DNA from: Deinococcus aerius
GTDB lineage: Bacteria; Deinococcota; Deinococci; Deinococcales; Deinococcaceae
Reading direction: 5' to 3'
Assembly: GCF_002897375.1 (NCBI RefSeq)
Contig: NZ_BFAG01000002.1
Coordinates: 346,867-410,866, forward strand
DNA length: 64,000 nt
A program made the position numbers and the translations under genes. The notes beneath the pieces are model-generated. The model was not told the DNA's origin and made no database searches. It saw only the letters and a list, made by a program, of their open reading frames with translations. Below are positions 8,311 through 16,639 of this stretch, piece by piece (position 1 is the stretch's first letter; each line of letters opens with the position of its first letter).

Positions 8311-9092
8311 GCCAGGCCGCGCCCGGTGTACCAGCGCACGGCGCGGGCGAGGGTGTCGTCGAGGCGGGTCTGAGGCACGTTGAAACGCAGGTTCTTCTCC
8401 TCGATCAGCCGCCCGATCCGTCTCGCCAAAGGCTGAACATCCGGGTAATCGCTCAAGTACCTCTCGGCGTCCTCCCAGAAGCGCGCTGTGGTCGGATGTT
8501 GGTGCCGCAGCTCGATCGTCTTGCTGGGGGCGACCAGGTCGAGGGCCCAGCAGGCCGCCTCCAGTTCGGTCTGGCAGAGTTGCTCACCCCGCACCCGCCC
8601 GTCATAGAGGTGCAGTTCGCCTTCGCCGTACAGCAGTCCGGCCACATGGGTCTGCAGGCCGTCGGTGACGGCGTAGGTGTGCAGGTGGTAGTGGTTCAGC
8701 CCGTTCATGCGTGGGAGGGTCCCTCCCTCCGCCTGGGTGAGGATGTCCTGCCAGAAGCCGTCGAGCCGGGTGAGGGTGCCCACCCGCAGTTGCAGCGACT
8801 TTCTCTGAAGCAGCGCCTTGAGTTCTTTCGGCCACCCGCTCGGCGGACGGCGCACCTGTTCGCGCAGGGTGTGCAGGTTGGTGTGGACGTACACCAGGCT
8901 GTGAAACGGCACGCTGCCCAGGGCGGTGAGGAGTGCGCTGAGGCGCTGTTCCTCCTCACCCTGGCCCTGAACCGGCACGGTGAAGTAGTGCCCGGTCTTG
9001 CCTTCGTTGCGGACGTGAATGACGGTGAGGTCCTGGCCCGAGAGCTGGAGGTACAGACGCTGCTCGGGACGTTTGCTGGCTTCAGCAGGCAT
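8307..9092 (-). CDS. Hypothetical protein in the replication operon, 261 aa
   Basis: The start is placed at the ATG at 9092, preceded by ACGAGGAG; an in-frame ATG at 9131 lacks a ribosome binding site. Residues 130-210 alternate strands and helices (HTYAVTDG, LYDGRVRGE, ELEAACWALDLV), loosely like an RNase H fold, but no catalytic set can be assigned. It overlaps the upstream HNH-like reading frame by 11 bases and the downstream GspE-N-like gene by four. The function is unknown. Confidence 0.6.
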   Translation of the reverse strand: MPAEASKRPEQRLYLQLSGQDLTVIHVRNEGKTGHYFTVPVQGQGEEEQRLSALLTALGSVPFHSLVYVHTNLHTLREQVRRPPSGWPKELKALLQRKSLQLRVGTLTRLDGFWQDILTQAEGGTLPRMNGLNHYHLHTYAVTDGLQTHVAGLLYGEGELHLYDGRVRGEQLCQTELEAACWALDLVAPSKTIELRHQHPTTARFWEDAERYLSDYPDVQPLARRIGRLIEEKNLRFNVPQTRLDDTLARAVRWYTGRGLA

Positions 9093-10204
9093 GGGGCTCC
9101 TCGTGACGTTGCTGGTGACGTTGGCGGGCACGTGCGCCCATGCGGCGGCGTTCCTCTAGGGAAATGGCTTCGTCCCTGCAAACCGTGATCAGGTTCCCCT
9201 GCCGGTTGCCTCCGCTGTCGCCATCGGTGTGAATCCGCACCTGCCCGGGTGGGACTGGCCCGAGCAGGGACGTGGTGAGGTGCTGGGGAGTGAGTGGGCC
9301 CCGTTCGTCGCGGACGCTGCGTGTGATGTCCCGGTAGGTCTTCACGCGCCGGTCGCGGGACGTCAGCCAAGCCTCGTCGGGTGGGTTGAGGAGGCTCGGC
9401 TCTTAAGTTTTGAGGCCCGTCGGGCGCCTCTTCGGCAATCGGGGGAGTGAGCGGTGGCCGCAGCGGCCGAGCCCGCAGGGAACGGGGGAGAGCGCGGGCG
9501 ACGCGGCGGCGGGGCTGGGGAGGACGTGGCCGGTCAGGCCGCCTCGGTGCCGCCTCGAAGGTGGCAATCAGGCACCCCTCGATGGCGCGAATCAGCCCGC
9601 CACCCACCAGGTGGGCGAGCAATTGCTCCGCCACGTCCCGGGCCACGCCGAGAGCGTTGCGAAACGCCACCCCCGAAAAGCGCCGTGGTCCGTCCGGGTG
9701 GAGCAGGGTGGACGCTGCCTCGCTCGCCCGGTGGATCAGCGCCGGGTCCAGTGCCGGGCGCCACGCCGGTGGAGGCAGCCGGTACTGGGTGATCTCGTCT
9801 CGCCGCAGCCGCACGGTCTGCCGCTCGACGTCAGGCAGATCCTGCAAGACGTCACTCAGCAGCGTTGGATCCCCGCCGTAGCCCCCCGAAACTTCCGCGA
9901 GCGCGCGTCGCAACTGGGCGAAATCGGCCCAGGTCCCCACACTTGACAGCACCTCGGTCACGCGTGCCTGCAGCCGGATTCGCCAGTCCCGCAAGCGTTG
10001 GGGGAGTTCCTCTCGCAGGAAGTACACCTTCACGTTGCCCCCGTGGGCATGCAGGCTGCCCTCCTCGGTCAACGTGACCAGCGCCTGACGGCAGGTCCGC
10101 AGTGACGGTGCACCCGGCTGCCCGCTGCAACGCTGGTACATCTCCGCCGCGGTGATCCCGTTTCGGCTCAGTTCAAGGCACAGGGGGCGTAGGTCGGCTC
10201 GCAT
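9082..10204 (-). pseudogene. Winged-helix plus HNH-like gene, split by a frameshift
   Basis: From the ATG at 10204 a frame with good codon use runs about 260 residues. Its N-terminus (ITAAEMYQRCSG, then ALVTLTEEGSLHAHGG) resembles winged-helix DNA-binding units. Near 9415 this frame stops looking like protein, while the next frame takes over (EPSLLNPPDEAWL onward) and ends at 9082. That second part contains IHTDGDSGGNRQGNLITVC, which resembles an HNH nuclease core (H-x-D-G-[DN]-x-x-N-x-x-x-N-L). The junction contains the rare codons TTA AGA. The cause could be a sequencing indel, a true mutation or a programmed +1 shift. It would be the first gene of the replication operon. Confidence 0.5.
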
Positions 10205-10573
10205 CTCGCGCGCATGGTGCCCGCCGGACCCAAAACTCTGCGGAGCTTTCTTTAAACCCTCTCTAGAACGCTGTTTTTACGGAAACGGGCTTAAGTTGTT
10301 CAGACAGGAGGCGGGACCGTACTGTGTTTGAGATTTCGTTCTCCGCCCTGCTGACCTGATCTTTTTACTGGACGACTGGGAGAAGAAGCCCCCCGTCATA
10401 AGCCGCCGAACAGAATGACCGATAAATTAAGAGATGGTAAAAACGTGGAGCGTCTTCCTCTTTAACTTGTCTAGCACTTTTTAAAGTTGCTCGTCGGTGG
10501 TTGAACTTGTCTGGGTCAATTCTGCCGCTCCGGAAGTCGCCGTTGGAGATTTGGGAAGAGGAGAAATGCGAGG
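10205..10573. other. AT-rich divergent intergenic region
   Basis: About 370 bases with no gene, much richer in A and T than the surroundings, between the replication operon (minus) and the large regulator (plus). It must hold promoters for both. No operator could be assigned with confidence. A tiny ATG frame at 10566 overlaps the regulator start. Confidence 0.5.
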
Positions 10574-13324
10574 ATGGCTGGACGTCTGAATGCGGTGAGC
10601 CCGGTGCCGCTGTTGCCGCGGCCCCACCTTCTGGCACGATTGTCGGCGCCGGTCGCGGTTCTGGCGGCACCTCACGGCTACGGGAAAAGCCGACTGATCG
10701 AGACCTACCAGGCGCAGCTCACCCTGCGGGGTCAGCAGGTGGTGGCGCTGACCTGCTCGCCTGACGACCGGCGCCCCTTTCACCTCGCCAACCGCCTCAC
10801 CCGCGCCGTCATGCGCGTGACGGGCCGCCGGATGTTCGAGGGGTTGGCCTCGACGTATGCTGCTGGGGACCTGTACAGCGCGTTCGGGCTCGCGCAGGCG
10901 GTGGCCGAGGACCTCCTGTACGCCGAGGTTCCCTTCACCCTGCTGATCGACGGCGTCGACGGCGAGGAGGCAGCCACCTTTGTCGCGGAACTGGCGGTGC
11001 GTGTCGCTCCCCTGGTCCAGGTGATCGTTTCGGGATACGAGCCGCTCGCCGCGTACTTTCCCGCGGAGGTCACGGTCCTGGGGCGGGAAGAGCTGGAGTT
11101 CACCTCGCAGGAGGCTGCGGCTCTGGGGGTGCCGGACAACCCGTATGACGGCTGGCCCGCACCGACCCTGATCCTGGCGGGGGGGCAGGGGCAGCCCGAC
11201 CAGTACACCCAGCAACTGGTCGGACGCCTCGCCCCCGAGGACCTCGGGCTCCTGCCGGCGGCGCTGCTGGACGTCTGGCACCGTCAGACCGGCAGCCAAG
11301 TGTGCAAGGCGCTCGGTCTTCCCCGCAACTACCTCCGCCGCTTCGAGGAGCTGGGCTTCCCGCTCCGTCCTCACGGCGACGGCGTGGCTCCCCCGGCGCT
11401 GCTGCGTGAGGCGATGCTCGAGGAGCTGCGCCGGACAGATGCGGACAGCTTCCGCAAGTCCAGTGAGCGGCTGGCGACGCTCATCGAGGCGACCCAGCCG
11501 ATCCGCGCCCTGGAACTGCGCAGTGAGATCGGGGATGAGGAGGGGGCATTGGCGCTGGCCCGCACCCGGCTTTCCATCTGGTCGCGTGAGCGCCACTGGT
11601 CACAGGTCCGGGCCCACCTGGAACCCTACTTCAATCGACTGACCGCCGACGAGCAGTTGCTGCTCGCCCGCGCACAAGACGGGCTGGCGACCCATCAGGA
11701 GGAGGTGGGCCGCGCCCTGAAGGTGGCTCAGCACGCCCGGCACCAGGGCGCCCGTGAACCGGAAGCAAGCTTCGTGGTGGGGGAGATGCTCCTGCGGCTC
11801 GGCTGGCTTGATCAGGCTGTGAGCGTCCTCGGCGAGGCGGTGAGGGCCTCACCGGAGGGGAGCGCGCCGCGCCTGCGCGCTCTGGGTTGGCTCGCGTTGT
11901 GTCTCGTGGCGCAGGGTCGCTCCGGCGCCGCGTTGATGGAGTTGCAGACCGCCTCAGGCGCCGCGGTGGGGCTGCCCGCCGAAGAGATCGGGGTCTTCTA
12001 CGTTGCGAGGGCGAGTGCTTGCCTGCGTCTCGGTGACGTCCGGGCCGCACGGGACTCGGCGCGTCAGGCTCAGATGGTCTACAGCTACAACCTGCCTCTG
12101 GCGTTGTCGGACCTGACGGTGACCTTTGAGCTGCTGCATCTCCTGATCGACCTCGGCGACCTCCGGGAAGCCCGCCTGCTGCTGGGGCAGTTGCCGCGTG
12201 TGACCGTCCCCGTCGGGCGCTGGTACGGTGCGAGCCGGGCGCTCTTGCAGGCACACCTGGCTCACCGCGAGTTGCGGCTGGGCGACGGTGAGGAAGAGGC
12301 GCTCGGGCAGGCCCGGCGTGCCCTGGAGGAAGCGCGCCTGGGGGGTTACCACACCCTGGAGGTGCAGGCCGGTCTCCGGGTGTGTCTGCTGCACGTGCAC
12401 CGCCACGAATACCCGGCAGCGCTCTCGCTGGTCGGACAGCTCGAGGCGCTCTCGCCCCGTGACCCCTGGGTGGAGCCCACCCTGTCGGACCTCAAGGCGG
12501 TCTTGCGGGCCTGCCTGAGTGAGACGCCGCCGCCGCCCTCCCAGCGTCCCGTCGCGCTCCGTGAGAGTGCGCTGGTCCGGGCACTGGTCCACGGTGGGCG
12601 CGAGGGCCACGAGCAGGTGTACGGTGCGGCGGTCGTGACCACCTGGCGGAACTGGTTCCCCTGGAGGGGCGGGCGCCCATGTGGACGGGTTCTGGACAGC
12701 GAGACCGATGTCCTCCCGGCCGACCCTCTGCCCGGGTGGACTTCCCTGGAGATCTCCCCGGGTGGGTATGGCCTCCCCCCGGTCGAGGAGCGTCCACCCG
12801 AGCATCACACCCTGGAGGTGCGCCTGCTGGGAACGCCACTGGCCCGGCTGGACGGCCGGGTGCTGGAACTGCCGCCCCGGGCGCTGGCGCTGCTGGCGTA
12901 CCTGTGTGACGGCGAGGTCCACTCGGCGGGCGAGCTGATGGAAGCACTCTTCAGCGATTCCCGGCGACCCCGGGTGTACCTGTCCGTCACGCTCAGGGGG
13001 CTGCGTTCGAGTTGGCAGGGTGTCTTCGGTCAGGCACGCGACCCGGTGGTCCGGGTGGATGGAGGCTACCGCCTGGCTCCCGAAGTGCGGGCCCGCTGCG
13101 ACCTGCGCGAACTGCGCGGCGCCACCCTGCGTGGGGTGCTGGGCCTCTACCGGGGACCCCTGGCCCTGGAGCAACCCTGGATGTTCGTCACCCCGGACGA
13201 GCTTCGCCAAGGCATCCTGGCGCGCTTGAAGCAGGAGGCCGACCCGCGTGAGGCGCAGGCGGTGCTCTCGCGGCTGCGCGCCGTGGATTCCGGGTTTCCT
13301 GCCTGGAGCAGTGACCACACCTGA
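10574..13324 (+). CDS. Large STAND-ATPase / winged-helix transcriptional regulator (MalT/SARP-like)
   Basis: 916 aa. The N-terminus has a P-loop (APHGYGKS, residues 32-39) and a Walker B-like FTLLIDGVDG near 120, as in MalT-type STAND ATPases. A long helical middle (about 270-650) looks like TPR repeats. From about residue 744 there is an OmpR-type winged helix (EVRLLGTPLARLDGR, then RALALLAYLCDGEVHSAGELMEAL), followed by what looks like a shortened bacterial transcriptional activation domain of about 75 residues instead of about 150. Such proteins sense a ligand through the STAND and TPR parts and activate transcription. AAGAGGAG stands upstream of the ATG. The target is unknown; the divergent replication operon is one candidate. 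Confidence 0.75.
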   Translation: MAGRLNAVSPVPLLPRPHLLARLSAPVAVLAAPHGYGKSRLIETYQAQLTLRGQQVVALTCSPDDRRPFHLANRLTRAVMRVTGRRMFEGLASTYAAGDLYSAFGLAQAVAEDLLYAEVPFTLLIDGVDGEEAATFVAELAVRVAPLVQVIVSGYEPLAAYFPAEVTVLGREELEFTSQEAAALGVPDNPYDGWPAPTLILAGGQGQPDQYTQQLVGRLAPEDLGLLPAALLDVWHRQTGSQVCKALGLPRNYLRRFEELGFPLRPHGDGVAPPALLREAMLEELRRTDADSFRKSSERLATLIEATQPIRALELRSEIGDEEGALALARTRLSIWSRERHWSQVRAHLEPYFNRLTADEQLLLARAQDGLATHQEEVGRALKVAQHARHQGAREPEASFVVGEMLLRLGWLDQAVSVLGEAVRASPEGSAPRLRALGWLALCLVAQGRSGAALMELQTASGAAVGLPAEEIGVFYVARASACLRLGDVRAARDSARQAQMVYSYNLPLALSDLTVTFELLHLLIDLGDLREARLLLGQLPRVTVPVGRWYGASRALLQAHLAHRELRLGDGEEEALGQARRALEEARLGGYHTLEVQAGLRVCLLHVHRHEYPAALSLVGQLEALSPRDPWVEPTLSDLKAVLRACLSETPPPPSQRPVALRESALVRALVHGGREGHEQVYGAAVVTTWRNWFPWRGGRPCGRVLDSETDVLPADPLPGWTSLEISPGGYGLPPVEERPPEHHTLEVRLLGTPLARLDGRVLELPPRALALLAYLCDGEVHSAGELMEALFSDSRRPRVYLSVTLRGLRSSWQGVFGQARDPVVRVDGGYRLAPEVRARCDLRELRGATLRGVLGLYRGPLALEQPWMFVTPDELRQGILARLKQEADPREAQAVLSRLRAVDSGFPAWSSDHT

Positions 13325-13366
13325 GACGGGAAGGTCACCAACCTGGGGTGGACCCATACTGCCCTC

Positions 13367-13957
13367 ATGCTCGTCTTTCCGCCGGACTGGACTGAAACGC
13401 CCCCCTATACCCTGCGACCAGTCGGTCCTCAGGTCGGCTATGTGCCGCGGGTGCGCCGCCGCGTCCCCGTCTACCAGGCGCTGGCGTCCGTGGACCCCGA
13501 GCTGGACCCGCCGCCGGTGTTCGTGCTGGCTCCCGAGGGCACATCCTGGTCCGCCCCGGGCGCGGCCTTGCTGGGGAAGGACGGGCAGGTGGTCGCCTAC
13601 GCGACCTCGGCGAGCCGCCGTGACCCCTGCGTGTCCGCCGTGCTGGAGCGGGCCCTGGACCTTTCCGCCGGGCGGACCCTGGCCACCTGGGACGCCTCCT
13701 GCTGGGCGGCGCAACTGCTCGCGTTCCGAACGCCGGGCGCTTCCCGGGAGGCCGCCTGGATGCGGCTGAGCCGCCAGCCGGTGTTCTGCCTGCGCAGCAG
13801 GCTGGAAGAGCAGGATATTGACGTCTTCACGCTCGCCCAGGCCTGCGCCCAGTTTGGTCTGCCCGCGCCGGGAGAGGACGTCCTCTCGACCGCGTTCACG
13901 GTTCGGGTACTTCTTCAGGTGGCGTGGGCAGGCCATACCGCGCACAGAGTTGGGTGA
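13367..13957 (+). CDS. Hypothetical protein with degenerate DEDD-exonuclease-like C-terminus
   Basis: 196 aa. The ATG at 13367 has no clear ribosome binding site; CATACT stands six bases upstream, close to the TANNNT leaderless pattern. Residues 95-190 (RTLATWDASCWAAQLL, then FTLAQACAQFGLPAPGEDV, then LSTAFTVRVLL) follow the spacing of DnaQ-type exonuclease motifs, but the expected His and Asp of the last motif are replaced, so catalysis is unlikely. Its 3' end overlaps the convergent gene (13896) by 62 bases. Confidence 0.5.
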   Translation: MLVFPPDWTETPPYTLRPVGPQVGYVPRVRRRVPVYQALASVDPELDPPPVFVLAPEGTSWSAPGAALLGKDGQVVAYATSASRRDPCVSAVLERALDLSAGRTLATWDASCWAAQLLAFRTPGASREAAWMRLSRQPVFCLRSRLEEQDIDVFTLAQACAQFGLPAPGEDVLSTAFTVRVLLQVAWAGHTAHRVG

Positions 13958-14285
13958 GGAAGGTGCGGTGGTTGGTGCGGGCGGCCTCGACGGTGGCCGC
14001 CCGCGCCACCACTTCACCCTCGTCGCCGCGCACCAGCACCGTCTCGTAGAGCAGGGGCGGGTCAGCGCCCTCCCAGACGGGGACAAACAGCGTGACCAGA
14101 CTGAGGTAGTCCGGGTCAGGCAGAAAGTGCATGCCGATCACCCGCTGCCGGGCCCGCCAGACGGTGGAGGGGAGCCGCTCCACCTCGACCGGCCGCCCTG
14201 TTTCGTCGGGAAGAAAAAACCGTGCCCCGTCGCCGTAGGGCCTCTCGTAAAGCAGGTCCGTTGCCCGCTGCCGGTCGACGTTCAT
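13896..14285 (-). CDS. Hypothetical protein convergent with the 196-aa gene
   Basis: 129 aa from the ATG at 14285; GGGAGG is 13 bases upstream. No family recognised. Its C-terminal stretch LTQLCARYGLPTPPEE resembles LAQACAQFGLPAPGED of the convergent neighbour, and VVARAATVEA resembles VVAYATSAS there. The two genes may be inverted, diverged copies of part of one ancestor. The 3' ends overlap by 62 bases. Confidence 0.5.
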   Translation of the reverse strand: MNVDRQRATDLLYERPYGDGARFFLPDETGRPVEVERLPSTVWRARQRVIGMHFLPDPDYLSLVTLFVPVWEGADPPLLYETVLVRGDEGEVVARAATVEAARTNHRTFLTQLCARYGLPTPPEEVPEP

Positions 14286-14338
14286 GCCGTCAAGCGTACC
14301 TCCCCGGCGTGACCGCACCGGAGAAATGTGACGGGGTG

Positions 14339-14908
14339 CTACCCCCCCACGCCCAGCGCCCTCATCACCTGCGCGTGCATGGCGGGCGGATAGACCGCGA
14401 CGCTGATCCGGCCCTGGATGTTCCAGAGGGTGTCGAAGTCCTGGTAGGAGATGTAAGCGTACCCGATCAAGGGGTCCGCCAGATACAGCCGGGAGAAGCG
14501 GTCGTCAAACCCACGGATCACTCGGAAATGCGGCACCTGGCCGACTTCCTGGGCGTACTGCAAGACGATGCTGGGCACACCCAGCGCGATCAGATTCTTC
14601 AGCAAGGAAATCTGGCTGCCCCGGATCTGCACGGACCGCAGGCCGTAGCGGCTGACAAAGCGCTCAATGGCCTCCACCTGCATATAGCTGGCCGGGGACG
14701 GTTTGGTGGCCCGGCTGATGGTCTGCACCGGGACGGTGAAGTCGTAATACGCCAGCACCATCGCGATGCTCGCCGGGCCGCAGTCGTTCCAGCCCTGATA
14801 CACGACGGGCAGGTGCTGCAGGGCCAGGGCGGGCTGGGAGACGGCCCGGGCGGGAAGGGCCAGGGTAAGCAGCGCCCCCAGCGTGAGGGAAAGAAACCGT
14901 CGTCGCAT
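14339..14908 (-). CDS. Secreted C39-like papain-fold peptidase
   Basis: 189 aa from the ATG at 14908. A signal peptide is clear (MRRRFLSLTLGALLTLALPARA). GWNDCGPASIAMVLAYY places the catalytic Cys at residue 43; a later VPHFRVIRGFD gives the His, and YLADPL the following Asp region, as in the peptidase C39-2 family. Such proteins cleave peptides or act as inactive binding relatives. It is divergent from the SSB-like gene across a perfect 12-base inverted repeat. The likely location is periplasmic or cell surface. Confidence 0.75.
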   Translation of the reverse strand: MRRRFLSLTLGALLTLALPARAVSQPALALQHLPVVYQGWNDCGPASIAMVLAYYDFTVPVQTISRATKPSPASYMQVEAIERFVSRYGLRSVQIRGSQISLLKNLIALGVPSIVLQYAQEVGQVPHFRVIRGFDDRFSRLYLADPLIGYAYISYQDFDTLWNIQGRISVAVYPPAMHAQVMRALGVGG

Positions 14909-14926
14909 GTGGCCACTGTGCGGCCG

Positions 14927-14960
14927 GGTCAGGTTGGACTTCGCGCCTTCCAACCTGACC
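14927..14960. promoter_or_regulatory. 12-bp perfect inverted repeat between divergent genes
   Basis: GGTCAGGTTGGA (14927-14938) and TCCAACCTGACC (14949-14960) are separated by ten bases. Each arm ends exactly 18 bases before an ATG, 14908 on the minus strand and 14979 on the plus strand. The same 12-mer occurs once more at 19442-19453, upstream of the secreted-protein gene starting at 19407. It is either a shared promoter element or a regulator site. Confidence 0.6.
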
Positions 14961-14978
14961 TTCCCCCAGCATGCTGCC

Positions 14979-15638
14979 ATGATGACGCTGACCCACGGCA
15001 CCTCCGCCGAGTTCACCGCCGCGCTCGCGCGTCCGGGCGTCCTGAAACCCGGCGGCCAGTTCGCCACGTTCACCCTGGCTGGAGAGTTCAAGCGGTCTCG
15101 GGAGGACGGGACGCCGATCCGGACGGTCTTTTACCAGCCCTGCGTCGCCGCGGGTCGTCTGGCAGGACGGCTGGGGACGCTGGGCGCGGGCGAGGCGATC
15201 AGCGGAACGGGCGTGCTGGCCGCGTATGAGGGGGAGATCGTCATCGCGGTTCAGGACGCGGCGCGCCTGCCCAGCGAGCACGTCCGCCTGGAACTGGACG
15301 GCGGTGGGGCCGCGCGGCTGCTTCGTGCCCGTTGGCGGGTCCGGGCGCGGGGGGTGTTGATCACCCCACCGCAGGCCCAGCGCCTGGAGAACGAGGTGCC
15401 GGTGACGAACATTCGACTGGGGCTCACGCCGAAGCGGGCGGAGGGGACGGAGACACCACTGGTGCCACTGGAACTGGCGGCCTACGGGGAACTGGCGGTC
15501 GTGCTCGCCGGGCAGGGCAAGGGAAACTACCTCGACACCTGGGGTGTGTTGCAGCGTCGTCAGGGGGCGCAGCGCCGCTTTTCCCGGCTGGAAGTGCAGG
15601 ACGTCGAGCCCCTGCACGGGACGCGGGCGCTGCTGTAG
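14979..15638 (+). CDS. SSB-like OB-fold protein
   Basis: 219 aa from the ATG at 14979 (a second ATG follows at 14982). Residues about 20-75 read GQFATFTLAGEFKRS, then TVFYQPCVAAGRLAGRL, then ISGTGVLAAYEG. This follows the strand pattern of bacterial single-strand binding proteins (conserved substitution-tolerant core, aromatic at the ssDNA strand, G-x-L at the end). A second possible OB unit follows from residue 100. The acidic SSB tail is absent. A role in ssDNA binding on the plasmid is inferred; the family call is tentative. Confidence 0.4.
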   Translation: MMTLTHGTSAEFTAALARPGVLKPGGQFATFTLAGEFKRSREDGTPIRTVFYQPCVAAGRLAGRLGTLGAGEAISGTGVLAAYEGEIVIAVQDAARLPSEHVRLELDGGGAARLLRARWRVRARGVLITPPQAQRLENEVPVTNIRLGLTPKRAEGTETPLVPLELAAYGELAVVLAGQGKGNYLDTWGVLQRRQGAQRRFSRLEVQDVEPLHGTRALL

Positions 15639-15743
15639 GACAACTTGGAACTTCGGGGTGTCAACGCAGAGCGCGAGGACCCTTTCTCGTGAGCTGTCCC
15701 AGGGGTCTTCGGCCGCTCTCCGGGGTCGGGAGAGAGCCGCGTC

Positions 15744-16498
15744 TCAGCTCGTCAGGACCCGCCACACCAACGGCACCGCTCCCAGGACAGTGACAAGGGC
15801 GTTGTCGCACCCATGGCAGAGCATGGCGGCCCGCAGGCCAGAGCGCGTCGCCACCCAGGAGAACACCGCCCCACTCATCAGTTGTGGGATAACCAGGCCG
15901 AGTACGGCCGGGTGGTGAGGCAGATCGGGGGAGTTGCACAGGTGCGCCAGCGCGAAGAGCGTGTTCGTCACCGCCGCGCAGCCGATCAGCCAGCCGGGGG
16001 AAAGTCGTCCGCCGGGATGCCGCTGACGCAGGCTCAGGGACAACGAGGCCAGGACCAGGGGCGTGATGAACATGTTGGGGTGGGGCTCCACTGCCGCTGA
16101 TCCACTGCCGCCTTCAACACGTCGAAGGCATTGAGCCCGACGCAGCTCACCAACGACACGACCCTCAACCACGGCAACAGGCGCCAGGCCTCTTGGGGAC
16201 GACGCACCCCGGGGTTGCCCAGGAAGGCGGCAAAACCGACCAGCCCGGGGATCAGGACCAGCCGGAACATCGCCTCTTCGATCATGGGGCCCCGGACAAT
16301 CCGATCCAGCAACTCGTCCGAGGGACCCCGCTTGGGCGTCCAGCCGGTCTGCTCGATTACCCACGGAACGACCCAACGCGACTGCACCACAGCCTCCAGC
16401 AGCAGCACGAGCAGTACCAGCCCGAGTATCCACGGCACATGCCTAAGCGGCAGGCCCCATCGCAGGGAGAGAGGCGCCAGAGCCGGGAGCTTGGTCAT
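15744..16498 (-). pseudogene. CPBP-family intramembrane metalloprotease, single frameshift
   Basis: The N-terminal half (ATG at 16498) contains a membrane segment and GPMIEEAMFR, the EExxxR motif. After WSP near 16087 the continuation lies in the next frame: NMFITPLVLASL, then NTLFALAHL (the FxxxH motif) and later CHGCDNALV. All three CPBP motifs survive, and one extra C in the run near 16083-16091 would restore a protein of about 250 residues. CPBP proteases act in prenyl-protein processing or bacteriocin immunity. The frame break may be a sequencing error or a recent inactivation. Confidence 0.65.
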
Positions 16499-16639
16499 CC
16501 GGTGTCCTGTCCAAACCCTTGATAGCCGACAGCCCGGGTCTGATCGCCTGGAAGAGGGTTGGAATGCGCCCATACGGGAAACTGGACGCAGGCCAGTCCC
16601 CGGCGCTCCCCGACGAGGCGCTGGACGCTCTGTCCAGCT

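Noticed and set aside
8705..9400. Continuation of the winged-helix frame through the next two genes
   Set aside because: After about 9415 it is a Pro/Arg/Ser-rich shadow of the 261-aa gene.
10566..10589. Seven-codon frame overlapping the start of the large regulator
   Set aside because: Could be a leader peptide, but there is no sign of conservation or attenuation structure.
14883..14978. Upstream start of the SSB-like gene at 14883
   Set aside because: It would run through the divergent protease start and the inverted repeat; the ATG at 14979 has symmetric promoter spacing.
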